Assembly (NCBI RefSeq): GCF_003024675.1
Contig: NZ_PYLP01000004.1
Coordinates: 1-64,000 of the forward strand
Direction of reading: 5' to 3'
Source: Faecalibacillus faecis
GTDB lineage: Bacteria; Bacillota_I; Bacilli_A; Erysipelotrichales; Coprobacillaceae
DNA: 64,000 bases
Under the pieces are notes generated by a model that saw only the letters and a program-made list of their open reading frames with translations, made no database searches and was not told where the DNA came from. Below are positions 47,005-55,962 of the stretch, piece after piece; position 1 is the first letter of the stretch; each line of letters starts with the position of its first letter. The position numbers were made by a program, and so were the translations under genes.

Positions 47005-47478
47005 ATGAAACTATTATTTAGACAACGTATTTTCTCATGGTTAGATAGTTATGATATTTTTGATGAAAATGGAGAAACTGTTTATACGGTCAAAGGACAA
47101 CTCAGTTTTGGACATAAACTTTTTATTTATGATCGTTACAATGAACATGTAGGAACGATTAAAGAAGAAATTCTTACTTTTTTACCTCGTTTTTCTTTAT
47201 ATGAAAAAGATCAATACATTGGAAAGATTACGAAAGAATTTACTTTATTTAAACCAAGTTTTATTTTAGATTATAAAGATTGGCAAATAGAAGGGAATTT
47301 TTGGGAATGGGATTATCAAATTGTTGACTATTCAGGAAATATTATTGGTTTAATTAATAAAGAAATATTTCATATGAGTGATACATATTCTTTAACGATA
47401 GAACATGAAGAAGATGCTTTTTATGTTTTAATGATTGTACTTGCAATAGACGCACAAAAATGTAGCCGAAATAAATGA
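47005..47478 (+). CDS. LURP-one-related (tubby-like C) family protein
   Basis: A 157-residue protein with the beta-rich pattern of LURP-one-related/DUF567 proteins: KLLFRQRIFSWLDSYDIFDE, then VYTVKGQLSFGHKLFIYD, and a series of G-x-I-x-K strands. These proteins, such as YxjI, resemble a phospholipid scramblase-like barrel and their role is unknown. A hydrophobic helix near residues 140-150 may end the barrel. AGAGGTG start. It precedes the htpG control region. Confidence 0.85.
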   Translation: MKLLFRQRIFSWLDSYDIFDENGETVYTVKGQLSFGHKLFIYDRYNEHVGTIKEEILTFLPRFSLYEKDQYIGKITKEFTLFKPSFILDYKDWQIEGNFWEWDYQIVDYSGNIIGLINKEIFHMSDTYSLTIEHEEDAFYVLMIVLAIDAQKCSRNK

Positions 47479-47498
47479 TTGCTAGTCAATCATTTTAT
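47470..47498 (+). terminator. Terminator after LURP-one gene
   Basis: AAATGATTG pairs with CAATCATTT and is followed by TATTTTAT, overlapping the stop codon. Confidence 0.75.
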
Positions 47499-47510
47499 TT
47501 TATAAAAAAA

Positions 47511-47537
47511 TTAGCACTTATAGGTTGACTGTGCTAA
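47511..47537 (+). promoter_or_regulatory. CIRCE element 1 (HrcA operator)
   Basis: TTAGCACTT, nine bases, CTGTGCTAA. It matches the CIRCE consensus TTAGCACTC-N9-GAGTGCTAA at 15 of 18 arm positions, with the spacing exact. It overlaps the -35 element TTGACT (47525-47530) of htpG. Confidence 0.9.
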
Positions 47538-47553
47538 AAGAAAGTAATATACT
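47525..47553 (+). promoter_or_regulatory. Sigma-A-type promoter of htpG
   Basis: TTGACT (47525-47530), a 17-bp spacer and TATACT (47548-47553). The -35 lies inside CIRCE 1, and the start point would be near 47560, inside CIRCE 2. Confidence 0.85.
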
Positions 47554-47557
47554 ATCT

Positions 47558-47584
47558 TTAGCATTTAAATAACAGGAGTGCTAA
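47558..47584 (+). promoter_or_regulatory. CIRCE element 2 (HrcA operator)
   Basis: TTAGCATTT, nine bases, GAGTGCTAA. It has a perfect right arm, a diverged left arm (7 of 9), and exact N9 spacing. It lies over the start point and overlaps the start of the ribosome site AAAGGAGG. Confidence 0.88.
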
Positions 47585-47597
47585 AGGAGGATATATT

Positions 47598-49487
47598 ATG
47601 GCAGAAAAAAAACAATTTAAAGCAGAATCGAAAAGATTATTAGACTTAATGATTAATTCTATATATACACATAAGGAAATCTTTTTAAGAGAGTTGATTT
47701 CTAATGCAAGTGATGCAACAGATAAACTTTATTATAAAGCATTAACTGAAAATATTTCAGATATTAATAAAAGTGATCTTACAATTGATTTAGCTTTTGA
47801 TAAAGAAGGCAGAACACTTACAGTTACAGATCATGGTATTGGAATGAATAAAGAAGAGTTAGAAGAACATTTAGGTACAATCGCTAATAGTGGTTCTTTC
47901 AAATTCAAAAATGAAAATGAAAGTGATGATATCGATATTATTGGTCAATTTGGTGTTGGTTTCTATTCAGCATTTATGGTAGCTAAAAAAGTTGAAGTTT
48001 CATCAAGAGCTTATGGTAGTGATCAAGGTTACACTTGGGTATCTGAAGCAAGTGATGGTTATGAAATCTTTGAAACAGACAACTTACCAATAGGAACAAC
48101 AATTAAACTTTATTTAAAAGATAATACAGAAGAAGAAAATTATGATGAATATTTAGATCAATATCATATTGAATCTCTTGTTAAAAAATATTCTGATTAT
48201 GTACATTATCCAATTAAAATGGATGTTACAACATCTAAGAAAAAAGAAGATAGTGATGAATATGAAGATGTTGTTGAAAATAAAACATTAAATTCGATGA
48301 TTCCTTTATGGAAAAGAAATAAAAAAGATATTAAAGATGAAGAATATAATGAATTCTATAAAGATAAATTCAATGATTTTTCTGATCCGATGAAAGTTAT
48401 TCATACATCAGTAGAAGGAAATGTTTCTTATGATGCTTTGTTATTTATTCCAAGTCAGCCACCAATGAATTTTTATTCAAATGATTATGAAAAAGGTTTA
48501 CAACTTTATAGCCGTGGTGTCTTTATCATGGATAAAGCAAGTGATTTAATTCCAGAACACTTTAGATTTGTCAAAGGGTTAGTTGATTCACAAGATTTAT
48601 CATTAAATATTTCAAGAGAAATGTTACAACATGATCGTCAATTAAAAGTTATTGCAGATCGTATTGAAAAGAAAATCCAAAGCGAACTAAAAAATATGTT
48701 GAAAAAAGATCGTGAAACATATGAAAAATTCTTTAAAAACTTTGGTTTACAATTAAAATTTGGTATTTATCAAAGCTATGGAATGTTAAAAGATAAATTA
48801 CAAGATTTACTTTTATTCTACTCTGGTAAAGAAGAAAAAATGATTACTTTAAAAGAATATGTTGAAAACATGAAAGAAGAACAAACTGAAATCTATTTTG
48901 CTAGTGGTGAAACAAAAGAAAAGATTTCTCATTTACCACAAGTAGAAGCTGTTAGAGATCGTGACTTTGATGTTTTATACATGATGGATAATGTTGATGA
49001 ATTTATGATTCAAATGATGAGAGATTATGATTCTAAAGCTTTCAAAAATGTTGCTCAAGGTGATTTAAACTTAGACAGTGAAGAAGAAAAGAAAGAATTA
49101 GAAAAGATCAATGAAGATAATAAATCATTATTAGAATCATTAAAAGAAGCATTAAAAGATAAAGTTGTGGACGTTAAAGTATCAAACAGATTAAAATCTC
49201 ATCCAGTATGTTTAGTATCGGATCAAGGTGTATCTTTTGAAATGGAAAAAGTATTAAATGCAATGCCTGATGGTCAAGATGTTAAAGCAGGTAGAATTCT
49301 TGAAATTAATCCAAATCACGACATTTTTAAAGCAATTCAAAATGTTTATCAAAATAATGCAGATAAGATCAAGGATTATGCTTCATTATTATTTGATCAA
49401 GCCTTATTGATTGAAGGCTTATCTATAGAAGATCCAGTTGCTTTTTCAAATAAAATTTGTGAGTTAATGATTGAATTAAATAAGTAA
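47598..49487 (+). CDS. htpG: Hsp90-family molecular chaperone HtpG
   Basis: A 629-residue ATP-dependent chaperone. The GHKL ATPase site is complete: LIRELISNASDA-like block (about residue 30-40), VTDHGIGMNKEEL (about 75-87), GQFGVGFYSAFMVA (about 113-126) and GTTIKLYLKD. Middle and C-terminal dimer domains follow, to LMIELNK. Length is normal. Its promoter carries two CIRCE elements, so HrcA heat-shock control is expected; Bacillus htpG is outside HrcA control. A terminator follows. Confidence 0.98.
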   Translation: MAEKKQFKAESKRLLDLMINSIYTHKEIFLRELISNASDATDKLYYKALTENISDINKSDLTIDLAFDKEGRTLTVTDHGIGMNKEELEEHLGTIANSGSFKFKNENESDDIDIIGQFGVGFYSAFMVAKKVEVSSRAYGSDQGYTWVSEASDGYEIFETDNLPIGTTIKLYLKDNTEEENYDEYLDQYHIESLVKKYSDYVHYPIKMDVTTSKKKEDSDEYEDVVENKTLNSMIPLWKRNKKDIKDEEYNEFYKDKFNDFSDPMKVIHTSVEGNVSYDALLFIPSQPPMNFYSNDYEKGLQLYSRGVFIMDKASDLIPEHFRFVKGLVDSQDLSLNISREMLQHDRQLKVIADRIEKKIQSELKNMLKKDRETYEKFFKNFGLQLKFGIYQSYGMLKDKLQDLLLFYSGKEEKMITLKEYVENMKEEQTEIYFASGETKEKISHLPQVEAVRDRDFDVLYMMDNVDEFMIQMMRDYDSKAFKNVAQGDLNLDSEEEKKELEKINEDNKSLLESLKEALKDKVVDVKVSNRLKSHPVCLVSDQGVSFEMEKVLNAMPDGQDVKAGRILEINPNHDIFKAIQNVYQNNADKIKDYASLLFDQALLIEGLSIEDPVAFSNKICELMIELNK

Positions 49488-49512
49488 GGCTATCAATTGA
49501 TAGCCTTTTCTT
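49484..49512 (+). terminator. Terminator after htpG
   Basis: AAGGCTATCAA pairs with TTGATAGCCTT and is followed by TTCTTTT. The stem starts at the htpG stop codon. Confidence 0.8.
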
Positions 49513-49541
49513 TTATAATAAGCAATAGGGGAGTGAAAATT

Positions 49542-50078
49542 ATGGAATTACAAAATGTTTTACAACAAAGAAGAAGTATTCGAAAATATAAACAACAACC
49601 TGTAGAAAAAGAAAAAATTGGAGAAATGATACAAGCTGCTGTTTTTGCTGAAAGTTGGAAAAATAGTCAAACGCCACGATATCATGTTATTCAATCAAAA
49701 GAAATGTTAGAACAATTTAAGAAAAAATGTTTGCCTGAATTTAATCAAAAAAATGTAGCGGATGCACCTATTTTAATTGTGACAACATTTGTTAAAGACC
49801 GTGCTGGTTTTTTAAGAAATGGAAGTCCTGATAATGAATTACAAAATGGATGGGGAATTTATGATTGTGGACTAGCTAACCAAAATTTAATTCTCAAAGC
49901 AACAGAACTTGGTTTAGGAACACTTGTTATGGGAATCAGAGATGAAAGAACAATCCGTGAGTTTTTAGAAATACCTGCACAAGAAACAATTGTTTCTGTA
50001 ATAGGTGTGGGTTATCCAGATATTGAACCAAGTATGCCAAAAAGAAAAACAATAGAAGAAGTGAGTACATTTTATTAA
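49542..50078 (+). CDS. Nitroreductase-family protein (2)
   Basis: A 178-residue nitroreductase-like flavoprotein. The opening LQNVLQQRRSIRKYKQQPVE has the RxSxRxY FMN motif. The later LGLGTLVMGIRDERTIREFL and VGYPDIEPSMPKR segments are typical. It is the larger, more standard of the two nitroreductases. ATG 49542 is preceded by GGGGAG. The next gene starts at the A of its stop codon (TAATG), a coupled pair. Confidence 0.9.
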   Translation: MELQNVLQQRRSIRKYKQQPVEKEKIGEMIQAAVFAESWKNSQTPRYHVIQSKEMLEQFKKKCLPEFNQKNVADAPILIVTTFVKDRAGFLRNGSPDNELQNGWGIYDCGLANQNLILKATELGLGTLVMGIRDERTIREFLEIPAQETIVSVIGVGYPDIEPSMPKRKTIEEVSTFY

Positions 50079-50344
50079 TGAAGAAATTACTGTATAAGAT
50101 TTGTAAACCCCACCACAAATATAAAATCAATCTTGCTGATATTTTATTGCTTATTGAACCTGTAGTTATGAATACGTCTTATTTTATGATTGGAAGAGTT
50201 TTCTTGCTTATAGCATTAGTTCTTAACTATTTAGCCCATTATTTTTGTCATGATGATTATAATGCGTTTGAAAGGCATGTACTTATTTCAACAATGGTCA
50301 TTATTGCCTTACTTCTTATCTATCTTACTATTACAGGAAAATAA
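50078..50344 (+). CDS. Small membrane protein
   Basis: An 88-residue protein with a basic N-terminus and two to three hydrophobic helices (about residues 20-35, 40-56 and 67-85). I do not recognise the family. It overlaps the nitroreductase stop by one base, so it is translationally coupled with it and may be linked to its function or simply share the transcript. Confidence 0.7.
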   Translation: MKKLLYKICKPHHKYKINLADILLLIEPVVMNTSYFMIGRVFLLIALVLNYLAHYFCHDDYNAFERHVLISTMVIIALLLIYLTITGK

Positions 50345-50375
50345 AAAAATCCACTTTGAGGTGGATTTTTTTATT
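50341..50375. terminator. Bidirectional terminator
   Basis: AAAAAATCCAC pairs with GTGGATTTTTT across a short loop, with A and T tracts on the sides. It ends both the small membrane gene and the convergent gene at 50371. Confidence 0.85.
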
Positions 50376-51375
50376 TGTAAAATTGAATAATATTTTGATA
50401 ATAGTTTTTTAAACTAAAATTTGCGGATACAAAATAGAAATGATTTCCATTTTTATAAAGTAAAGTATCATAAGAGGTATCCAGTTTAAAGAGATACGTA
50501 TTCTTATCTATTTTAATAACAGGTACATCAGCATAGGTATCTAAATAACGCTTGAAAAATGTATTTGTTTTTTCATTGGATTTAAAATGATAATCTTTAC
50601 TATACATGAGATCACCTTGTTTATTTTTTTCAAAATAAGAAGATGCTTCCACAAGAAAACTCTTTGTTTGTTTATATTGAGGGTATTCTTTTTTGTTTGT
50701 TTCTTTATCAAAAACTTCTAGAGTAAGAATATTTTTATTTAACGGCGTGTTCTTTCTTTCGATAATATCTAAAACACAGCCAAATAGAGCTGCAAGACAT
50801 ATTAAGATACTCATAATATAGAAAAGCTTTTTTATGAGCTTACTAAAATTCTTTTGACAGGCAAGAACAATTTTATAAAGAGAACGAACAAGTATTGTCG
50901 CAAATAGAAAAAGAGGTAAGTAATGAATTAAAATACTTCCATTTGTAAGAAATTCTTGGATTTGATTTTTTTGTAAAACAAGCTGTGCAACAAAAAAGGC
51001 AAAGAAAATCCATAAAACAAAATAAGTAGTGGCACTAATTTTGCGTGTACTTAAATATTCATCAATCGCTTTTTGTCTTTCTTTTGGCAAAGTACGGTTA
51101 TTTTCAGTTGTAAAAATAATAAATTTTCCCAGTTTTCCATAATAATCAAACATATTTCTTTCATAATCATTAATAAAATCATGTAAAGCTTTTCTTTTAG
51201 GGGTTGTTGCTTTTTTTATAAATAAATCGACATGATAATGATAATGTTTATCATTTTTTTTAAAACGACTGATTTTACCTAAAGAGGTAGGATTATAGCC
51301 TTGTTTAGATAATTCATTTAAAGTGTTTTCTAATTGTTTATATTCAGTTATATCATAATCTAATAATTTGTACAT
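50371..51375 (-). CDS. DUF2812-like membrane protein
   Basis: A 334-residue protein. Residues 1-60 read like a DUF2812 start (YKLLDYDITEYKQLENTLNE, then KQGYNPTSLG and a YHYHVDLF strand). Three hydrophobic helices lie at about residues 110-130, 145-165 and 180-200. The C-terminal third (about 205-334) is a predicted extracytoplasmic domain. Function unknown. In other genomes such proteins often sit next to PadR regulators; none is here. Confidence 0.55.
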   Translation of the reverse strand: MYKLLDYDITEYKQLENTLNELSKQGYNPTSLGKISRFKKNDKHYHYHVDLFIKKATTPKRKALHDFINDYERNMFDYYGKLGKFIIFTTENNRTLPKERQKAIDEYLSTRKISATTYFVLWIFFAFFVAQLVLQKNQIQEFLTNGSILIHYLPLFLFATILVRSLYKIVLACQKNFSKLIKKLFYIMSILICLAALFGCVLDIIERKNTPLNKNILTLEVFDKETNKKEYPQYKQTKSFLVEASSYFEKNKQGDLMYSKDYHFKSNEKTNTFFKRYLDTYADVPVIKIDKNTYLFKLDTSYDTLLYKNGNHFYFVSANFSLKNYYQNIIQFYK

Positions 51376-51404
51376 ATATGACTCCTTTGACTGTTACATC
51401 ATAA

Positions 51405-51434
51405 CAAAAATAGTCATGGATTTCCATGACTATT
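51405..51434 (-). terminator. Terminator after the Na/Pi-PhoU gene
   Basis: On the minus strand TAGTCATGGA pairs with TCCATGACTA (51423-51432 with 51411-51420), followed by a T-run (51410-51405). The stop codon forms the first base pairs. Confidence 0.85.
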
Positions 51435-53103
51435 GATTAAATGCAGAATCAACTTCATAATCTGGTTTGAAGTTTTCTTCTTCTAACATATAAGATTCAG
51501 CAATGTTTTGACAATGATCACCAATACGCTCAAGGTTAGATAAGATATCAACGTATGTAGAATTAACAATAACTGATTTTTCTGTTTTGTTTGTAACACG
51601 TTGAATATGTCTTTGTTTTGCTTTTTTATTATAATAATCTAAGTTACTTTCACGATCATCAACATAAATAATATCATCTAAATCATGTTTATCAAAAGCA
51701 ACCATAGCATGATTCAACATTTCAATATCCATATTAATCATCGCAATAATATCATCTTTAGCTTCTGATGAAAAATCATCTTTTTCATCATAAACCGCTT
51801 CAAAGAATTGAGTTAAGTTAATACATAAATCACCAACTCGTTCTAGATCTTTAATTGATTTCATATCGGCAAAGTATTCTTTAGAATCATGATCATTTAA
51901 TTGTTCATGAGAAATAAGTAATAAATATTCAGAAATCTTTTTATCTAATAAGTTGATTGCATTTTCTAATTCTTCGACTGTTTCTTTAGCAGTAGAACTT
52001 TTAGAAATAAAGTATTCTCTAACGTTTTCACAAGCTTCAACAGTAATAGATCCCATTTCTAAAATCTTATTTTTAGCAATTGCTAAAGCATGAGAAGGGA
52101 ACAATTGAACCACATGAGGATCTAATTCTGATAAATCCATTTGTAATTCTTTTGAATGATTTGGAATGATTTTTTTAATAATAACAACAATCTTATTAAT
52201 AAATGGAAAGAACAAGATGGTTGTTACAATGTTGAAGATACCATGAGCTACTGCAAGTTGTAATTCAGGAGACATGGTACTTACTGAATTAATATATTGA
52301 ATCAACATTGTAAATGGTGATAAAACAATCATAAATAAAATCGAACCAATAACGTTAAATAAAACGTGGAAGAAAGCGGCTCTTTTAGCTGGAATAGATC
52401 CACCAATAGAGGCTAGAACTGCTGTGATCGTCGTTCCAATATTTGATCCAAATAAAAATGGTAAAGCAATATTTAAGCCAATAGCACCAGCACCGTACAT
52501 TTGTTGAACAATTGCAATCGTTGCAGCTGATGATTGAATAGCACATGTAAGAATTGTTCCACCAAGTAAACCAAGCCAAGGGCTTTTCATTAAAAATTCT
52601 GTAATTTGTGTAAATTCTGGAACTTCAGAAATCATTGATAAATTGTTACCCATTAAGTCTAATCCATAGAATAAACAACCAAATCCAAAGATGATTTGTG
52701 ATAAATATTTTGATTTTTTATTTTTAGAAAACATAGAAACAAAGGCACCAATAATAATAAAATAGACGGCATATTTAGAAATTTTTAAACCAACTAAAAC
52801 AGAAGTAATAACTGTTCCAATGTTGGCACCCATGATAATTCCAACTGCTTGATTTAAATTCATTAAACCAGAACGAATCAACCCAATTGTAAGGGCTGTT
52901 GTTCCAGAACTTGATTGAATTAAACACGTTACCAAGGCCCCAATTAAAATTCCTTTTACAGGACTCGAGGTGTATTTATCAATAATGTCCTTTAATTTAT
53001 CTCCAGCATAGCTTTTTAAACCATCACCCATATAATCGATACCAAATAAGAATAAACCAAGCCCTGCTAGAATTAAAGGCCAGTTGATATCCGCTAATGT
53101 CAT
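51430..53103 (-). CDS. Na/Pi-cotransporter family protein with PhoU domain
   Basis: A 557-residue membrane protein. Two inverted NaPi repeats carry the QSSS signature: CLIQSSSGTTALTIGLIRSG (about residues 61-80) and CAIQSSAATIAIVQQM (about 186-201), with about eight helices in total. Residues about 340-557 are a cytoplasmic PhoU-like helical domain. Such YjbB-type proteins are thought to handle phosphate or anions and may signal it. An immediately upstream paralogue lacks the PhoU domain. Confidence 0.93.
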   Translation of the reverse strand: MTLADINWPLILAGLGLFLFGIDYMGDGLKSYAGDKLKDIIDKYTSSPVKGILIGALVTCLIQSSSGTTALTIGLIRSGLMNLNQAVGIIMGANIGTVITSVLVGLKISKYAVYFIIIGAFVSMFSKNKKSKYLSQIIFGFGCLFYGLDLMGNNLSMISEVPEFTQITEFLMKSPWLGLLGGTILTCAIQSSAATIAIVQQMYGAGAIGLNIALPFLFGSNIGTTITAVLASIGGSIPAKRAAFFHVLFNVIGSILFMIVLSPFTMLIQYINSVSTMSPELQLAVAHGIFNIVTTILFFPFINKIVVIIKKIIPNHSKELQMDLSELDPHVVQLFPSHALAIAKNKILEMGSITVEACENVREYFISKSSTAKETVEELENAINLLDKKISEYLLLISHEQLNDHDSKEYFADMKSIKDLERVGDLCINLTQFFEAVYDEKDDFSSEAKDDIIAMINMDIEMLNHAMVAFDKHDLDDIIYVDDRESNLDYYNKKAKQRHIQRVTNKTEKSVIVNSTYVDILSNLERIGDHCQNIAESYMLEEENFKPDYEVDSAFNQ

Positions 53104-53182
53104 AAAATCACACTCCTATACATTCCATTTTAAAGGAATGTTAAATTTGTGTAAAGATTATGTTAAGTTTCTTTACAAAAGC

Positions 53183-54130
53183 TTAACAATTCTTTTTAAA
53201 ACAACTTTCAATAAATGAAATCATATATTTATAAAAGGGATAAACAAGGAATGTGGAGACAATATTGAAGAAGCCATGAATAAAAGCAAGTTGTAAGCGA
53301 GGTGGGACAGGAACGTAAAAACGAAGTATTAAGAAAAGATGATAAAAAGGAGTCAGGAAAATCATAAAAAAAGCTGTTCCAATAACGTTAAATAGGAAAT
53401 GAAAAAGAGCAGCTTTTTTTGCGGAAGAATTAGCTTTAAGGGCAGAGAGAAAAGCGGTAATGGTTGTACCGATATTGCAACCAAAAATATACGGAATAGA
53501 AACATAAAGGGAAATGGCTTTTAAATGATACATTTGTTGGACAATAGCAATCATGGCACTCGATGACTGAATAAGGGCAGTTGTGATGGTTCCACCAAGC
53601 ATGGCAAGAATAGGGTGGTTGGTAAAAAGGGTAACCAATTGAATAAATTCAGGAAGTTCGCTAACGGCTTCAAGATGTAAGGACATCAATTCTAGTCCAT
53701 AGAATAAACAACCAAGCCCAAAAAGAATTTGTGCGAGGCCCTTTATTTTAGGATGATTAGAAAATAATAAACAAAAAGCACCAATAATTAAAAAGAAAGA
53801 AGCATATTGAAAAAGATCAAAACCCACAATAAAAGCGGTTATTGTTGTGCCAATATTGGCTCCCATAATAATGCCAATACTTTGCGAAAAGGTCATGAGG
53901 TTTGCATTGATTAAACTCACTGTTAAAGCAGTAGTGGCAGAACTTGATTGAATGATACAAGTAATAAAACAGCCAATTAAAATAGCTTTAAAAGTAGAAG
54001 AGGTACATTTAGAAAGAAGGTTTTTTAAACGGGTAGGAGAAAGTTCTTGTAAAGAAAGAGATAAGTAGTCAATACCAAATAAAAAAAGTGCAAGACCGAT
54101 TAAAATAGAAGTCCAAGAAACGTGGTTCAT
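53183..54130 (-). CDS. Na/Pi-cotransporter family protein, transporter part only
   Basis: A 315-residue paralogue of the downstream gene, with the same two QSSS repeats (IIQSSSATTALTVSLIN and ALIQSSSAMIAIVQQM) and about eight helices. It ends shortly after the last helix with ESCFKKNC, lacking the 220-residue PhoU domain. The reading frame is otherwise intact. The gap to the neighbour has a CATTCC/GGAATG inverted repeat. The pair could form a mixed transporter with one regulatory domain. Confidence 0.9.
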   Translation of the reverse strand: MNHVSWTSILIGLALFLFGIDYLSLSLQELSPTRLKNLLSKCTSSTFKAILIGCFITCIIQSSSATTALTVSLINANLMTFSQSIGIIMGANIGTTITAFIVGFDLFQYASFFLIIGAFCLLFSNHPKIKGLAQILFGLGCLFYGLELMSLHLEAVSELPEFIQLVTLFTNHPILAMLGGTITTALIQSSSAMIAIVQQMYHLKAISLYVSIPYIFGCNIGTTITAFLSALKANSSAKKAALFHFLFNVIGTAFFMIFLTPFYHLFLILRFYVPVPPRLQLAFIHGFFNIVSTFLVYPFYKYMISFIESCFKKNC

Positions 54131-54224
54131 GAAAAAGCCTCCTTTTTCATATTTTAAAAATAATCATTTTTAACTAGAAAAAATAATGTTTCTTTGTAAA
54201 AATATATGAAGGAGGTGTTTTAAT

Positions 54225-55961
54225 ATGAAAGGAAGATGGAAGAAATTTTTATCTTATTATAAAAACTATAAGGTTTTGTTTTTTAAAGATATGTTTTGTG
54301 CGATGATTTCAGCAGCCATTACGCTCGTTTATCCCATGCTAACACGCTATATTACAGGGACGATTTTAAATCAACCAAAGATTGATTATTCTAAGATCTA
54401 TTTATTAGGACTTTTTATGCTTTGTTTGATTGTTGTTGAATATTTTTGTAATTACTTTATTGGTTATTTAGGACATGTCATGGGTGTTTATATGGAAAGA
54501 GATTTACGTAATGAATTATTCAGTCATTATCAAAAACTTTCTTTTCGTTTTTATGATGAACAAAATACAGGACAATTGATGTCACGACTTACTAATGATT
54601 TATTTTCTTTAACCGAACTTTATCATCATGGGCCAGAAGATATCGTCATTTCTATTATTAAGTTTATTGGTGCTTTTATTTTACTTTCCTATATTAATGT
54701 CAAATTAACTTTGATTTTATTTGCGATTTTACCATTTATGTTTTTATTTGCTTGGTACTATAATAAAAAGATGAAAACAGCGTTTAAAAGAAATAAAGAA
54801 AGAATTGGAGATATCAATGAACGCATTGAAGATAATTTGTCAGGAATCCGTGTTGTTAAAAGCTTTGCCAATGAAAATCAAGAGTTAGAGCGTTTTGATG
54901 CACAAAATGGACATTATGTAAGTGCTAAGAAAAATAGTTATTATTATATGGGAAGATATAATGCAGGACTTACTTCTTTTACGAGTTTAATTACGGTTTC
55001 TGTTATCTTTTTTGGAACTTTATTTATTTCTTATGGAAGTATAGATGTGGCAGATTTGATTGCTTTTTTACTTTATGTCACGAACTTGATAGATCCTGTT
55101 AAAAAACTTTTAAACTTTACGGAACAATTTCAAGAAGGTGTCACAGGTTTTGAACGTTTTATGGAAATATTGGAAATTGAACCAGATATTCAAGATACCC
55201 CAGATGCACTTGCCTTACAACATATTGAAGGAAATGTCACGTTTGATCATGTTTCATTCCGTTATAATGAACAAACACCTTATGTTTTAAATAATATCAA
55301 TTTAGATGTAAAACCAGGAGAGTATATTGCTTTTGTTGGTTCATCAGGAGTTGGTAAAACAACGATTTGTTCTTTGATTCCTCGTTTTTATGAAGCAACC
55401 AAAGGAAATGTTTTGATTGATGGAATTAATGTTAAAGAAATAAAACAACAATCTTTAAGAGAAAATATTGGCATTGTTCAACAAGATGTTTATTTATTTA
55501 CTGGAACGATTATGGATAATATTCGTTATGGAAATTTAGAAGCGAGTGATGAAGAAGTCATTGAGGCCGCTAAAAAAGCTAATGCTCATGATTTTATTAT
55601 GGAATTAGAGGAAGGGTACGATACGGATTGTGGCCAACGGGGTGTTAAATTATCTGGAGGACAGAAACAACGTATTTCGATTGCACGTGTCTTTTTGAAG
55701 AATCCACCGATTCTTGTTTTTGATGAAGCAACAAGTGCATTAGACAATGAAAGTGAAAGCATTGTGCAAGAATCTTTAGAAAAACTTGCCAAAGATCGTA
55801 CAACTTTTGTTATTGCTCATCGGTTATCTACGATTAAAAATGCTAAACATATTTGCGTTCTAACAGAAAATGGGATAGAAGAACAAGGCAGTCATGAAGA
55901 GTTAATGAAGTTAAAAGGAAATTATGCAAGATTGTATAATATGCAATTTAAAGGAGAATAG
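54225..55961 (+). CDS. ABC exporter (permease-ATPase, multidrug type)
   Basis: A 578-residue half-transporter. The N-terminal membrane domain (about residues 1-310) has six helices with an ERDLRNELFSHYQKLSF coupling helix. The ATPase (about 335-578) has Walker A GSSGVGKTT, signature [20 protein letters not shown], Walker B ILVFDEATSALD, and an IAHRL switch. It resembles MsbA/BmrA/YheH-type exporters and probably works as a homodimer, since no partner is adjacent. AAGGAGG start. The Cof gene starts 1 bp after its stop. Confidence 0.93.
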   Translation: MKGRWKKFLSYYKNYKVLFFKDMFCAMISAAITLVYPMLTRYITGTILNQPKIDYSKIYLLGLFMLCLIVVEYFCNYFIGYLGHVMGVYMERDLRNELFSHYQKLSFRFYDEQNTGQLMSRLTNDLFSLTELYHHGPEDIVISIIKFIGAFILLSYINVKLTLILFAILPFMFLFAWYYNKKMKTAFKRNKERIGDINERIEDNLSGIRVVKSFANENQELERFDAQNGHYVSAKKNSYYYMGRYNAGLTSFTSLITVSVIFFGTLFISYGSIDVADLIAFLLYVTNLIDPVKKLLNFTEQFQEGVTGFERFMEILEIEPDIQDTPDALALQHIEGNVTFDHVSFRYNEQTPYVLNNINLDVKPGEYIAFVGSSGVGKTTICSLIPRFYEATKGNVLIDGINVKEIKQQSLRENIGIVQQDVYLFTGTIMDNIRYGNLEASDEEVIEAAKKANAHDFIMELEEGYDTDCGQRGVKLSGGQKQRISIARVFLKNPPILVFDEATSALDNESESIVQESLEKLAKDRTTFVIAHRLSTIKNAKHICVLTENGIEEQGSHEELMKLKGNYARLYNMQFKGE

Positions 55962-55962
55962 C

